Positions 29,791 to 43,294 are shown, counted from the stretch's first letter. The stretch: 64,000 bases of DNA from Candidatus Paraburkholderia kirkii (GCA_001189345.1 LFKV01000010.1:228718-292717), one strand, 5' to 3'. The notes: generated by a model not told the origin, from the letters alone. Translations and numbers: made by a program.

Positions 29791-30093
29791 GACTTTCTCG
29801 AAAATCTGGAAGTGGGCGTAAGTCGGCTCTGCGAATATCGCAAAAATCTTACACGGCCGTGACGACGATCGGCCGCGCTGATCGAGGCAGAATCTGTTTG
29901 TTCGTTATGGATGCGGCGCCCTCAATCTTAACGCCTGAGCGCCCGTGTCTGCACGCAACTTCGCCCAATTCACCTCAATTAACATTAAAAAATATTACAT
30001 ATACCTAACTCAAAGCCGACAGTCAATTCGAACGCCACCGCGCGATGCGCGCTGCGCGAGGCGGCGTCGGCCGATGCCGCGCTCATCGCGTCG
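29791..30093. other. AT-rich intergenic stretch, partly an N-terminal remnant of the next gene
   Basis: 29791-30020 holds no gene; 29975-30010 is unusually AT-rich for this region and may hold promoters. From about 30030 to 30093 the frame of the following acetyltransferase is open and gives ALREAASADAALIASMHARS, like a GNAT first strand, but I see no start codon upstream of it. Confidence 0.5.
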
Positions 30094-30537
30094 ATGCATG
30101 CGCGCAGCTGGGCGTCGGCGTATCGCGGCATCCTGCCGGACGCCTATCTCGATCGCGACATCCATGCCGAGCGCGCCGCGCACTGGGACGCGCGCATGAA
30201 GCAAATCGACGCCGGCGCGGGGCGCGCGTTCATCGCCGAACATGACGGCGAGGCGGTCGGCTTCGCATGCCTGCTCGAGCCGGACGACACCGGCAGCGTG
30301 CTCGTCGACAATCTGCATGCGCTGCCGGGGCACAAGGGCCTCGGCACCGGCACCGCGCTGCTCGGCGAGGCGATACGCTGGGCGCGCTCGCGCGGCAACT
30401 GCCTCTTCATGCTGGAACGGAACGCGGCGGCGATCGGTTTCTACGAATCGCGCGGCTGGAAGCGCGCGTCGCGCGGAGCCGACCAGATGGCCGGCATCGA
30501 TCTCTTTGCGCTTCGCTACGTCTACGCCCTCGCCTGA
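30094..30537 (+). CDS. GNAT family N-acetyltransferase, start uncertain
   Basis: 147 residues from ATG 30094 (MHARSWASAYRGILPDAYLD). The acetyl-CoA site is clear in LVDNLHALPGHKGLGTGTAL (the Q/RxxGxG/A-like loop), and FYESRGWKRASRG closes the fold. The same frame is open upstream and encodes what looks like the natural first strand (ALREAASADAALIAS) without an ATG. Either a non-standard start is used or the original start was lost and the protein is N-terminally short. The substrate is unknown. No indel is visible inside. Confidence 0.7.
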   Translation: MHARSWASAYRGILPDAYLDRDIHAERAAHWDARMKQIDAGAGRAFIAEHDGEAVGFACLLEPDDTGSVLVDNLHALPGHKGLGTGTALLGEAIRWARSRGNCLFMLERNAAAIGFYESRGWKRASRGADQMAGIDLFALRYVYALA

Positions 30538-30766
30538 TACCCAAATACGCCAGCCGAGACTGACACGATCAACAAAAACCAGTCAATAAGCATTCCTCTC
30601 AAAAATTCAAAATAGGAATGTTCTGGTCGTCGGAGACCAGGGCGTTTCGTATGATTTCGGGCCGAATTTTCGGCCTCTTCGCGCCAACCCGCGATGTCGT
30701 CTCCTGCGCCATGAAGGTCCGCGGCTGTCCCGTTGACCGTGTCCGGCGCACGCATGTGGAATCTTC

Positions 30767-31890
30767 ATGATCGAACCCCTGATCGTTGTGGAAGGCAATC
30801 TGCGTCTGCCGACGGTCCGACTGCTGACGGACCCGTCCCTGAACTTCGGGTTCGAGTGGTCGCCCGCGCGCACGCGCCCCACATTCAATCGCAGTCGGAA
30901 ATTCCGCTTTTCGCGGCGCGTTTCGAGACGGCTTACGTCCTGGGATTCCATCTGTCGGACACGAACTCGCCCTATCGCGCGGTAAGCCTGTGGGGCGTGT
31001 ACGCCAAGGAGAGCATTCCCCGCGCCGTGCTCAACCTGATGCAGGGTCCTCGCGCCTCCGGCAACGCCGGGGACAGGCGCGCCGATCCGGTGCAGGTGGC
31101 GGTCGGTGCCGCGACGGCCGCCCCCGTGCGCAAGAGCCTCATCAGCAGGCCGGTGGCCGTCGCGGTGGCGGCCACCGCCGGCGCGATGCTGATCGTGTGG
31201 CTGCTGTTCGGATATGAGCCGAAGCCGTCGAGCGAAACGCCGCCGGCTCTCGCCAACGGAACCGACATATCCGCCCGACCGGGAACAGGCGCGCATTCGG
31301 CCGCGCCCGCATCGGCTCCCGTGACGATCCCTCGGGCCGAAACCGTGACGCCCGTTCGACCCACGGCATCCGCCGGCACCGCCGCGCTCGCCGCAGCATC
31401 AGGGCCGCTCGCGATTTCTCCCGAGCCACCCGCTGTCGCGCCGCCACAAACGTAATCCGCCGGCACGCGCCGGAGTGCCGCCGCGACCGCGCAAGCGCAT
31501 CCGCCTCCGCGCAAGAACGTGACGAAGCAAGCCGCGCATACCGGGGAGTCCCGCAACGCCGCGAAACGGCGCAAGAACGGCGGCGCACGTTCGATGGCCG
31601 GCATGACAGCGCCCGAACATCGCCACCGCATGAGCGCCGAACCCACGCTTCGCACGGCTCACGCGACGGCGCGTGCTCATCCGGCCGACGAGCGCATCGC
31701 GGCAGTCGAGGCCGCATGGCGCGCTCGCGCGGAATAGCACGACACCAACAAAAGCCAGCCGCCGAGAGCGCCGGACGCGATGAATCCGGAGGCGTTCTAC
31801 GCGATCCTCCAGCACTCGCCGACGCTCGACAGCAATGCGTCCGCGTCCGGCGTACGCAATCCGCGCATAGGAGGCGCAACTGGAAATTGA
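30767..31890 (+). pseudogene. Unrecognised single-pass membrane protein, frameshift and two nonsense codons
   Basis: I do not recognise the family. It begins MIEPLIVVEGNLRLPTVRLL, slips frame near 30870 and continues as IPLFAARFETAYVLGFHLSD and SPYRAVSLWGVYAKESIPRA. A membrane helix follows (VAVAVAATAGAMLIVWLLFG), then an Ala/Pro-rich and later Lys/Arg-rich tail. In this frame a TAA at 31453 and a TAG at 31735 interrupt an otherwise continuous reading that ends MNPEAFYAILQHSPTLDSNA at TGA 31888. It lies 76 bp before the DUF2968 gene and may have been co-transcribed with it. Confidence 0.6.
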
Positions 31891-31966
31891 CAGAGACGAA
31901 CGGCCCGAGACGCGACAGAGCACACGCCTTGCCAGTCCGATCAACCTTTTCGGCCCCGACGCCAAC

Positions 31967-32642
31967 ATGAAGCAACCCAGCACAATCCGTTACGCGACGC
32001 TCGCGCTCGCCCTGTCCGTCTGCAGTCTTCTCGCGCCGTTCACGAGCGCGTTCGCCGCTTCGTCGCAAATGAAAGTCGCGACGAAGGCGAATCCGTCGAG
32101 TCAAGGCGCTCAACCCGGGAACGAGGCGTCCGTGCAAGCCGGCCCCGAAGACCTCTCCGACCTGAAAGCCGACGCGCGCGCCGCGCGTCGAGGGCAATAT
32201 AGCCGAACTGCAGAGTCTCGTTCAGGCAGGCAGCCTCACCGCGTTGCGCGAGACGCGCAACGGCAGCTATGGCGCAAAACTCTTCTTCCTCGCGCAGGAC
32301 ATGCTGTTCTACGTGGCGCTCTCGCAGGACGATCGCTGGTGGAGCGTAGTGAAGACGCAGGACCCGGGCCGCGCGGAGTCGATCTATGCGCAGTTCGCCC
32401 GCAAGAGCTTCGACCTCGCCGACGGCGAGATCCGCCGCATGCAGTTGGCGGCGCAGAAGGCGCTGCTCGAGCGCGTGATCGAGAAATCGGCGGAGCGCGC
32501 GAACCGCCTCTCCACCAACCTCGCGTTCGCACAGCAGCAGGACTCGCAGGTATCGCAGCGACAGCAGCAACTGCAGGTCGATCAGCTTCAGCGGCAGACC
32601 GAGGCCGGACTCGCGCCGGTAAACGTGATGCCGTCGCGCTGA
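31967..32642 (+). pseudogene. DUF2968 exported protein, one frameshift
   Basis: A signal peptide (TLALALSVCSLLAPFTSAFA) and the acidic linker end near 32190, where a one-base slip occurs. The DUF2968 core then follows in another frame: LRETRNGSYGAKLFFLAQDM, LFYVALSQDDRWWSVVKTQD, and a Gln-rich coiled tail (LAFAQQQDSQVSQRQQQLQV). The family is of unknown function and typical of Burkholderia. A hairpin terminator lies 29 bp downstream. Confidence 0.82.
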
Positions 32643-32670
32643 TCACCGCGTTTCGCATCCGAGAAAGAAG

Positions 32671-32697
32671 AAGGCCCGCTCGAGTCGAGCGGGCCTT
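32671..32697. terminator. Hairpin between converging DUF2968 and peptidase C26 genes
   Basis: AAGGCCCGCTCGA and TCGAGCGGGCCTT form a perfect 13 bp stem around one central base (in practice a small loop). It lies between two convergent genes, 29 bp from one stop and 32 bp from the other, and could serve both strands although T runs are weak. Confidence 0.75.
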
Positions 32698-32728
32698 CGT
32701 GCTTATGGCTTTCCGCAACGCGCCGGAT

Positions 32729-34153
32729 TCAGAAGCGCGTTTCGCGTGCGACGCGCAGGAACGTGTCGAGCAACGGCGTGCAATCGAGCAGCTCCGCACC
32801 GCCCGCCCGGTGAAACTCCGGGTGCCATTGCACGCCGACAACAAACGGCGCCTTGCGATACCGCACCGCCTCGATGATCCCGTCCGCCGCCGACACCGCC
32901 TCGATGTTGAGATCGCGCCCGAGCGTCTTCACCGCCTGATGGTGGATCGAGTTGACGATCGCCTCGCGCTGGTTCGGGAACATGTTGACGAGCGTCGAGC
33001 CGTCCGGGAAGCGGATCGAATGTCGATGCTGGTCGTATTGCTCGTTGACGTGGATGCCGGCCGTCGGCACGTCGGTCGCGATATCGCCGTAGAGCGTGCC
33101 GCCGAACGCCACGTTGATCAGCTGACAGCCGCGGCACACGCCAAGCACGGGCTTGCCCGACTCAACGAACTCGTGCAGCAGCTCCAGCTCGTACATGTCG
33201 CGCACGCGGTCGCCCGGCCATTCGGGACGCGTCGTCGCTTCCTCGTAGGACTGCGGCGAGACGTCCGCGCCGCCTTGCAGCAGCAGGCCGTCGAGATGCT
33301 TCGCATAGTCGCGCAGGCGGATGTTGCTCGGATGCAGCATGCCCTGATGTCCGACCGTCGGAATCATGAAGACGAGCACGTCGCGCGACATGACCCAGTG
33401 CGCGATCGATTCCTCGAGATACTGCAGCGTCTTGCCGCGCAGTCCTCTCGCGCCCGGCTCCGGGTGGAAGATGCGCGCCGACACGCCGATGCGCAGCGTG
33501 CGCTGCGTGATGCGCTGCCCCGCGCGGTCGAAGAGCTGCCGCGCGCGCGCCGCGATGATGCGGCCGAACACCGACCACGCCGAGTCGGACTGCTTCAGAT
33601 AGGCGGGCTGCGCCGGTGCCACCTGTTCGGACACCGGCAGCGGCGGCGGATTAAGCTTGGCGAAATCCGCCGCATCGGTTAGGTCGGGAGGCAGGCCGAT
33701 CGCCGGCGGCGGAGCCGTGCGGCCGGTCGGGGAATCGCTCGCGGCGGATTGCGCGTTGGCGTTCGCGGCTTCCGCTTCGGTCGCGGCTTCGAGATTTTCC
33801 GCGAGGCTTCCCCTGGGATCGGCGGATGCACGGCGCTTTTCGCGCACCGCTGCTTCCTGCGCAGCCGTTGCGCTCGCCGCCGATGCGCGGGCTTCGCTGG
33901 CGTCTTGCTGCGCTTCGTCGCGCCGGGCCTGAGTCGTGTCGACCGGTTCGACGTTCGAGGTGCTCGAAGGCGCATCCGTCGATGCCCGCTCGGTCGCGCT
34001 CGCCCTGGGACCCGGCGCCGTGGGATTCGCGGTCCGCGGTCCGCGTTGCGCGGATGGCGCGCCGTCCTGCGAAACCCCTGCTGCCGAGGAATCGGCGCCA
34101 TGATGGCGCGCGTCGGTGCTGCCTGTGTCGTTGGACGTTTTGTTATCGCTCAT
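32729..34153 (-). CDS. Class I glutamine-amidotransferase-like hydrolase (peptidase C26, PuuD-like)
   Basis: 474 residues from ATG 34153 (MSDNKTSNDTGSTDARHHGA). The first 200 residues are low-complexity, Ala/Ser/Thr-rich and probably disordered. The C-terminal 260 form a class I GATase fold: LLLQGGADVSP, the nucleophile elbow GVCRGCQLINVAFGG, and the His-Glu pair in VGVQWHPEFHRAGG. The family includes gamma-glutamyl-GABA hydrolase of putrescine breakdown, but the long N-terminal extension is unusual for PuuD and the substrate is not certain. No partner put genes are in the window. Intact. Confidence 0.87.
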   Translation of the reverse strand: MSDNKTSNDTGSTDARHHGADSSAAGVSQDGAPSAQRGPRTANPTAPGPRASATERASTDAPSSTSNVEPVDTTQARRDEAQQDASEARASAASATAAQEAAVREKRRASADPRGSLAENLEAATEAEAANANAQSAASDSPTGRTAPPPAIGLPPDLTDAADFAKLNPPPLPVSEQVAPAQPAYLKQSDSAWSVFGRIIAARARQLFDRAGQRITQRTLRIGVSARIFHPEPGARGLRGKTLQYLEESIAHWVMSRDVLVFMIPTVGHQGMLHPSNIRLRDYAKHLDGLLLQGGADVSPQSYEEATTRPEWPGDRVRDMYELELLHEFVESGKPVLGVCRGCQLINVAFGGTLYGDIATDVPTAGIHVNEQYDQHRHSIRFPDGSTLVNMFPNQREAIVNSIHHQAVKTLGRDLNIEAVSAADGIIEAVRYRKAPFVVGVQWHPEFHRAGGAELLDCTPLLDTFLRVARETRF

Positions 34154-34313
34154 TCCGATTCGGGCGCCCGAGCGCCGTAAGGAGCATACACAAGCCTCGA
34201 TTATCCGCCTCTGAACAGGACGGGGCAAACCAGCACACAATTGTTCACATTGGCTCACATTATCGCGGGAACCGGCAATACGCCGCTCTCGGGGCTATCC
34301 CGTTAAAAAGCCG

Positions 34314-36076
34314 TCAATGATCGCGCGGCTCCTCGAAGGTCTCGCGCAAGGCGATCTGCATCGTCGCGTGGATCTTCGCGCACCAGCGCCACAGCACCGT
34401 CAGCAAGAGCGCCACGCACAGCAGCACGCCGATCATCAGGCCGAACGGCGGCAGGATGCCGCCCGAAAGCGCCGCGACGAGCAGAAAGACGCCGGACATC
34501 GCGACGATCGGGATGAGCTCGGAAATCGCCGAGCGGATCGCGCGCGTGAAGCGCCCCGCCTTCACGGGCTGCACGCCCACCTCCGCGAGCAGCAGCGCGA
34601 GCGATTCGAGCTTGCGATACACGGCGACCAGAAACGGCAGCGCGACGATGAGCGCCGCGCTCCACAACGCGACGCGCTGCGCGTTATCGGTTTCGAGCCA
34701 GCGTGCGAGATGGGCGGACGCGAACGGCGCCGCATACGACGCGCCCAGGAAGATCACCGCGACGAGCGCGAGATTCACCGAGATCTGCAGCACGATGCGC
34801 TTCTTCATCGAAAAGAGCGTCGGGCCGCCGGACAAGGGCGTCAGGCTCGCGAGCCATTGCGAATAGAGGCCGAAGGTGTTGGCGAGCGGCGCGGGCATCG
34901 CGCAGGCGAGGCGCATCGTGAGCGGGTCGGCGGTGCGGATCAGATACGGCGTGAAGAGCGTCGTGACCGCGGACACGGCCACCGCGATGGGATAGAGAAA
35001 GCTGCTCGTGACCTTGAGCGAGAGCCCGAGCGACGCGATGATGAACGAGAACTCGCCGATCTGCGCGACGCTCATGCCGACGCGCATCGCCGTGCGCCCG
35101 TCCTTGCCCGGGAGAAAGGTGCCGAGCCCGCACGACACGATCTTGCCGAGCACCACCGCGACCGTGATGACGGCGATCGGCCACGCATACTCGAGGAGCA
35201 CCGCCGGGTTCAGCAGCAGGCCGATGGTGACGAAGAAGATCGCTGAGAACATGTCGCGCACCGGCGCGATAAGATGCTCGATGCGCGCGAGGTGCTTCGA
35301 CTCCGCCATGATCGCGCCGATGAGAAAGGCGCCGAGCGCGATCGAATAATCGAGCTTCACGACGAGCAGGCAGAAGCCGAGCACGGTGACGAGCAGCATC
35401 TCGTCGCTCCTCGCGCGCGCGACGTACGTAGTTGAGCGCGCGCGGCACGGTGAGTATGCCGACGACGAGCGACACCGTCATGAATGAAGCAGCAATGAAG
35501 CAGCAGCTTGCCGAGCGTCACGACCGCGATGCCCGCGCTCACCGAGCCCGTCTGCGCGATGCCCGACAGCAGCACGAGCATCGCGATGGCGAGAATGTCC
35601 TCGACGATCAGAATGCTGAACATGAGCTGCGCGAAGCCCTCGCCTTTCATGCCGAGCTCGGAGAGCGCCTTCACGATGATGGTCGTCGACGAGATCGCTA
35701 GCATCGCGCCGAGAAAGAGCGAGTCCGTCGCGTTCCAGCCGAACCAGCGCCCGATTTCGTAACCGATCCAGATCATCAGCACGATTTCCGAGAGCGCGGC
35801 GACGAAGGCCGTCGCACCGACCTTGAACAGCTTGCGCAGGCTGAATTCGAGCCCGAGCGAGAACATCAGGAAGACGACGCCGAGCTCGCCGAGCGTCTGG
35901 ATCGTCGCTTCGTCGTGGATGAGATTGAACGGCGGCGTGTACGGCCCGATGATCACGCCCGCGATGATATACCCGAGGACGACAGGCTGCCGCATGCGGT
36001 GGAACAGCACCGTCACGACACCCGCGATGGCCATAATCACGGCGAGATCCCGAATGAAGCCGATCGCGTGATGCAT
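34314..36076 (-). pseudogene. KefB/YbaL-type cation:proton antiporter, broken by an 11 bp duplication
   Basis: CPA2-family antiporter. MHHAIGFIRDLAVIMAIAGV starts at 36076, with QPVVLGYIIAGVIIGPYTPP and LGVVFLMFSLGLEFSLRKLF. AATGAAGCAGC is tandemly duplicated at 35483-35504, shifting the frame in the middle of a helix. The family-like reading resumes as TVSLVVGILTVPRALNYV, and a second slip near 35405 leads to MLLVTVLGFCLLVVKLDYSI and the rest down to 34314. The C-terminal TrkA-N domain of Kef proteins is absent even in the readable parts, as in shorter members. Confidence 0.88.
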
Positions 36077-36237
36077 CAAACAAATCCTTACAAAAATATA
36101 ACCAGGGGCCGATGTTACCGCATGGATGGGTAAATCCCTCGGCAGACAAGCGATACGGCTGAAAAAAATCGGGGACGACGACGCGCATCGCGCTGGTGCA
36201 TGCGCGGTCGAGAGAGCAAAACAGGAAGGCACAGCGA

Positions 36238-36257
36238 GCCCGCTCGGACGAGCGGGC
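36238..36257. terminator. Hairpin downstream of the P-II gene
   Basis: GCCCGCTCG and CGAGCGGGC form a 9 bp GC stem, 30 bp after the stop of the minus-strand P-II gene. No T run follows, so it is terminator-like rather than certain. Confidence 0.5.
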
Positions 36258-36287
36258 GGATATGTACGTCGGCGGGAATCGAAGCGC

Positions 36288-38826
<2,539 letters not shown>

Positions 38827-38942
38827 CGTCGACGTTACCTGCGCGTGTTGACCGGTGCTCAATGCGCGGCGCCGCCGGCAGGGTCTGATGCGATATCGGT
38901 ATGAAATGGGGCAAGAACCCGCAATGATTATCGCATGCGGGT

Positions 38943-40085
38943 TCAGGCCTTCTTGCGGAAAGGCGTATGCGCTTCCAGCTCTTCGATGTGGTGATCCATC
39001 GCTTCGGTTTCCGCGTCGAGAAACTCGGCAATCGCGTGCGCGAAGCGCTGATCCGCGATCCAGTGCGCGGACCGCGTCGGCGTCGGCAGCAGACCGCGCG
39101 ACATCTTGTGCATGCCCTGCGCGCCGCCTTCGAAGCGCGCCAGTCCGCGTTCGATGCAGTATGCGATGCCCTGCATGTAGCACGTCTCGAAGTGCAGGCT
39201 GGAGACGAATTCGCGCGTGCCCCAGTAGCGGCCGTACATCGTATCGCCGCCGATCATGTTGAGCGCGCACGCGAGCCGCTCGCCGTCTGCCTCCGCGATC
39301 ACGAGCAGCATGCTGTTCGGCGCTTCGGCATGAATCCGGCCGAAAAACTCGCGCGTGAGATACGGCGCGTTCCAGTGCTCGCGATACGTGTTGTCGTAGC
39401 AGTCGTAGAAGAAGTCGAGCGCGCCCTGATCGATCTCCGCGCCGTGCAGCCATTTGTACGTCACGCCCGCTTCCATCACGCGCCGCCGGTCCTGCTTGAT
39501 CTTCTTGCGCTTGTCGTGGCTCATCGTCGCGAGGAACGCGTCGAAGCTCCCGTAGCCATCGCCGGGCAGATTCTCCCAATGGAACTGCACGCCTTCGCGC
39601 AGCATGTAGCCCGCATCCGTCAGCGCCTCGACATCCTGCGCGTGCGGAAACAGCACGTGCAACGACGAAAGCTCGAGCCGGCGCGTCAGCTCGATCGCCC
39701 CGCGCGCGAGCAACGCGCGATCCTCGTGATGCGTCGCGATGAGGCGCGGGCCCGTCACGGGCGAGAACGGCACCGCGGACAGCGCCTTCGGGTAGTAGCG
39801 CAGGCCGTGGCGCTCGAAGGCGTCGGCCCAGGCGTGATCGAAGACGTATTCGCCGCGCGAGTGCGACTTGAGATACAGCGGCATCGCGCCGGCGAACTCG
39901 CCGCCGCGCTTCAGGATCAGATGATGTGCGCGCCAGCCGGTGCGCCTAACCGCGCATCCCGTTTCCTGCAACGCCGAGAGAAACGCGTGACGCACGAACG
40001 GATTGTCGCCGGCGATCCGGTTCCAGTCGTCGGCCGGGATCTCGTCCAGCGCGTCGACCACATGAATTTCGACCTCGCAATTCAA
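38943..40085 (-). CDS. FemAB/GNAT-like protein of the DUF482 type
   Basis: 380 residues. It begins [20 protein letters not shown] with [16 protein letters not shown], then [40 protein letters not shown] and [20 protein letters not shown]. This family, annotated as peptidoglycan-biosynthesis-like or GNAT, has a double acyltransferase fold related to FemABX; the function is unproven. It is intact and lies 116 bp upstream of nadE on the same strand, possibly in the same operon. Confidence 0.85.
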   Translation of the reverse strand: MNCEVEIHVVDALDEIPADDWNRIAGDNPFVRHAFLSALQETGCAVRRTGWRAHHLILKRGGEFAGAMPLYLKSHSRGEYVFDHAWADAFERHGLRYYPKALSAVPFSPVTGPRLIATHHEDRALLARGAIELTRRLELSSLHVLFPHAQDVEALTDAGYMLREGVQFHWENLPGDGYGSFDAFLATMSHDKRKKIKQDRRRVMEAGVTYKWLHGAEIDQGALDFFYDCYDNTYREHWNAPYLTREFFGRIHAEAPNSMLLVIAEADGERLACALNMIGGDTMYGRYWGTREFVSSLHFETCYMQGIAYCIERGLARFEGGAQGMHKMSRGLLPTPTRSAHWIADQRFAHAIAEFLDAETEAMDHHIEELEAHTPFRKKA

Positions 40086-40275
40086 CAGGCTTTACCTCGC
40101 TGAAATAACGGCGGGCGCGGGCGATGCGAAAACGCGCGACGAACCGCGCCCGAAAGCGGCTATTCTCGCGCAAGTCCGCGAATGCCGCCCGCGCGCCCAT
40201 GCGCCGCCACTGCCCCGGCACGGTGCTTTCGGCGATAATGCGCGGCGAATCCTTTCCTTGCGCCCCTACAACGCG

Positions 40276-40582
40276 ATGCCGTGGTTCCTCTATCTGATCG
40301 AATGCGCCGACGGCAGCCTCTACACGGGCATCGCGACGGATGTCGAGGCGCGCTTTCTCGCGCACGCGAGCGGCAAGGGCGCACGCTACACGCGCGCGAG
40401 GAAACCCCCTCAGAGTGCCCCTCAGAGTGCTGGCGTCGTTCGAACTGGCGGGGAGATCGGAGGCGCTGCGCACCGAATATCGGGTGAAACGCCTGAGCGC
40501 GCAGCAGAAGCGCGCGTTGATCGCGGGAGAGCGATCGCTCGAATCGTTGTTGCCCCGGATCGAGGCAAGCGAGGAAGAGTGA
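40276..40582 (+). pseudogene. GIY-YIG domain protein, 12 bp duplication plus frameshift
   Basis: [20 protein letters not shown] gives the GIY-YIG signature (as LYL and YTG), followed by [10 protein letters not shown]. At 40406-40429 the 12-mer CCCCTCAGAGTG is tandemly duplicated, and the preceding C run carries an extra slip, so the rest ([20 protein letters not shown] to EASEEE) is read in another frame. These small UPF0213-type proteins are of unclear role, possibly structure-specific nucleases. Confidence 0.85.
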
Positions 40583-40631
40583 CACGCCGCCGCGCTTCGG
40601 ACACACGGCGGCGCCATGCCGAAAGCGCCGC

Positions 40632-41159
40632 TTACTTCCTGTAGTTCGCGACGCCTTCCGAGATTCCCTTGTGCGCGGCGTCGATGCCCGCCCAGCCCTC
40701 GGCCTTCACCCACTTGCCCTTCTCGAGCGCCTTGTAGTTCTCGAAGAAGTGCTTGATCTGGTCTTTCAGGTACTCGGGCACGTCATCGATCGACTTGATG
40801 TTCGCCGTCATCGGGCAGACCTTGTCGTGCGGCACGGCGATAAGCTTGGCGTCGACGCCGGACTCGTCCGTCATCTGCAGCATGCCGAGCGCGCGCGCGC
40901 GCACGACGGCGCCTGCCAGCAGCGGGAACGGCGTGATGACGAGCACGTCGACCGGGTCGCCGTCGCCGGAAAGGGTCTGCGGAATGAAGCCGTAGTTGGC
41001 CGGATAGCGCATGCCGGTGCTGATGAAGCGGTCGACGACGAGGAGGCCCAGCTCCTTGTCCGCTTCGTATTTGACAGGATCGCTCTGCGCGGGAATTTCG
41101 ATGACGACGTTGAAATCCTGTGGGAGATCCTTGCCGGGAGGTACGGTGTTGAAGCTCAT
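40632..41159 (-). CDS. ppa: Inorganic pyrophosphatase, family I
   Basis: 175 residues from ATG 41159 ([20 protein letters not shown]). The metal-binding signature DGDPVDVLV is exact, with [12 protein letters not shown] and KYEADKELG before it and [20 protein letters not shown] after it. It hydrolyses pyrophosphate in the cytoplasm, driving biosynthetic reactions. The earlier in-frame extension is not conserved, so the shorter start is chosen. Intact. Confidence 0.97.
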   Translation of the reverse strand: MSFNTVPPGKDLPQDFNVVIEIPAQSDPVKYEADKELGLLVVDRFISTGMRYPANYGFIPQTLSGDGDPVDVLVITPFPLLAGAVVRARALGMLQMTDESGVDAKLIAVPHDKVCPMTANIKSIDDVPEYLKDQIKHFFENYKALEKGKWVKAEGWAGIDAAHKGISEGVANYRK

Positions 41160-41369
41160 GAGCACTCTCTGGAAAAGTTGAGGTAGAAGACGGAATCGCA
41201 CGGGCGGACGGTCCCTTGCCGGAACCGCTGCGCTCATCGCGCATGCGGGTGCGTGACTGCGTCCATTATAGCCAATCGAGCCTCGCCACCCGTCGCGACG
41301 GGCGGGCGCCGGGCATTGGCGCGATAATCGGATACGGCGCCGGAAAAACATCGAATTCCATCAGCCGGC

Positions 41370-42317
41370 TCGAGGCCGGATGCGTGCGTCGTGAAGCCGG
41401 CGGAGGATGCGTGCCTGTCGCTCCTGCACATCGCGGAGCTGGCGGCAGAAGTGGGCTTGCCGGAAGGCGCGCTCAACATCGTGACCGGCTACGGGCATGA
41501 GGCCGGCGCGGCGCTCGCGCGCCATCCGGGCATCGATCATATTTCGTTCACCGGCTCGCCCGCGACCGGCGCGGCCGTCACCAAGATGGCCGCCGACAAC
41601 CACGTGCCCGTCACGCTGAAGCTGAGCGGCAAGTCGCCGCAGATCGTTTTCGCCGATGCCGACTTCGACGCCGCCCTGCCCGTGCTGGTCGCCGCGATCG
41701 TGCAGAACGCCGGACAGACCTGCTCGGCGGGCAGCCGCGTGCTGATCGAGCGGGCGGCGTACGAGCCGCTGCTCGAGCGGCTCTCGCAGGCGTTCGCTGC
41801 GCTCAGGGTCGGCCCGAGCAAGCTCGATCTCGACTGCGGCCCGCTCATCAGCGCGAAGCAGCAGCGTGTGTGGGACTTCCTGTCCGATGCGCAGCACGAC
41901 GGCATCCCGATGGCCGCGCACGGCGAAGTCGTCGCGGAGGCGCCCGAAGCCGGCTTCTATCAGGCGCCCACGCTCCTGCGCGACGTGCCGCCGACGCACC
42001 GTCTCGCGCGCGAGGAAATGTTCGGGCCGGTGCTCGCCGCGATGTCCTTCGACGACGAAGACGACGCGCTCAGGCTCGCGAACGGCACGGATTACGGACT
42101 GGTGGCCAGCATCTGGACGCGCGACGGCGCGCGCCAGATGCGCCTTGCGCGGCGCGTGCGCTCAGGGCAGGTGTTCATCATCAACAACTATTGCGCGGGC
42201 GGCGGCATCGAGTTGCCGTTCGGCGGCGTGAAGCATTCGGGACACGGACGCGAGAAGGGCTTCGAGGCGCTGTACGGCTTCACGACCTTGAAGACCATCG
42301 CGATCAGGCACGGCTGA
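41370..42317 (+). pseudogene. Aldehyde dehydrogenase, N-terminus lost and catalytic Glu replaced
   Basis: The first recognisable residues are ACVVKPAEDACLSLL, which in the family lie about 170 residues into the protein, so the 5' third is deleted. The rest is open: ISFTGSPATGAAV, the nucleophile in NAGQTCSAGSRV, EEMFGPVLAAMSF and GGGIELPFGGVKHSGHG. The general-base motif usually LELGGKSP reads LKLSGKSP here (Glu to Lys, GAG to AAG). It heads a former three-gene unit with an SDR and an MFS transporter, probably for uptake and oxidation of an organic acid or sugar derivative. Confidence 0.88.
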
Positions 42318-42345
42318 CGACCCTCTCGACAACGAAGGAGACAAC

Positions 42346-43120
42346 ATGCGACTGCAAGGCAAGACGGTGATCGTGACGGGCGGCGGCTCGGGTTTCGGCG
42401 AAGGCATCGCGAAGACCTTCGCGCGAGGACGCGAACGTCGTCGTGAACGATCTGAACGGCCCCGTCGCCGAGCGCGTGGTGAGCGAGATCGCGCTCGCCT
42501 CGTCGCCGGAAGCCGCGCACGGCCGCGCGATCGCCGTGCAAGGCGACGTGACGAAGCGCGAGGACTGGCAGAAGCTGCACGACGCAGCCATCGAGGACTT
42601 CGGCAGCGTGCAGATCGTCGTCAACAATGCGGGGACGACGCACCGTAACAAGCCCGTGCTGGAAGTGACCGAGGCCGAGTTCGACCGCGTCTATGCGGTA
42701 AACGTGAAGAGTATCTACTGGAGCGTCGAGCAGTTCGTGCCGTATTTTCGCGAACAGGGCGGCGGCGCGTTCATCAACGTCGCGTCGACGGCGGGCGTGC
42801 GGCCGCGCCCGGGCCTCGTCTGGTACAACGGCAGCAAGGCGGCGGTGATCATCGCGAGCAAGGCGCTGGCGGTCGAACTGGGGGCTGACCGCATCCGCGT
42901 GAACTGCATCAATCCGGTGATGGGCGAGACCGGGCTGCTCTCCGAGTTCATGGGCATGGAGGACACGCCCGAGAACCGCCGCAAGTTCCTCGCGACCATT
43001 CCGCTCGGCCGGCTCTCGACGCCGCAGGACATCGCGAACGCCGCGCTCTATCTCGCCTCCGACAAAGCCGAGTTCATCACCGGCGTCGCCCTCGAAGTAG
43101 ACGGCGGACGCTGCGTCTGA
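42346..43120 (+). pseudogene. Short-chain dehydrogenase/reductase, one frameshift
   Basis: MRLQGKTVIVTGGGSGFGEG has the TGxxxGxG nucleotide site. A single base is missing near 42425 (the usual FAREGANVVVNDL is split), after which NDLNGPVAERVVSEIALASS continues in the next frame. NNAGTTH, the catalytic Ser (INVASTAGV) and the YxxxK (WYNGSKAAV) follow, and the protein ends at VDGGRCV. It follows the aldehyde dehydrogenase by 28 bp. Confidence 0.9.
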
Positions 43121-43294
43121 CCGCCCGACTCGCGCGCCGCGCTTTCGGGTGCGGCACGCCCCTCAGCATCGGTGCTTTCCCTAGCAAAAACAAGCGCTTG
43201 GCGTCGATGACGAACGGCTAGAATTCTTACGTGTCTGTAATCGCGAGCGGGCCCATCCGCTCGCGGATGCGCAATGACCAGAGGAGACAACAAT

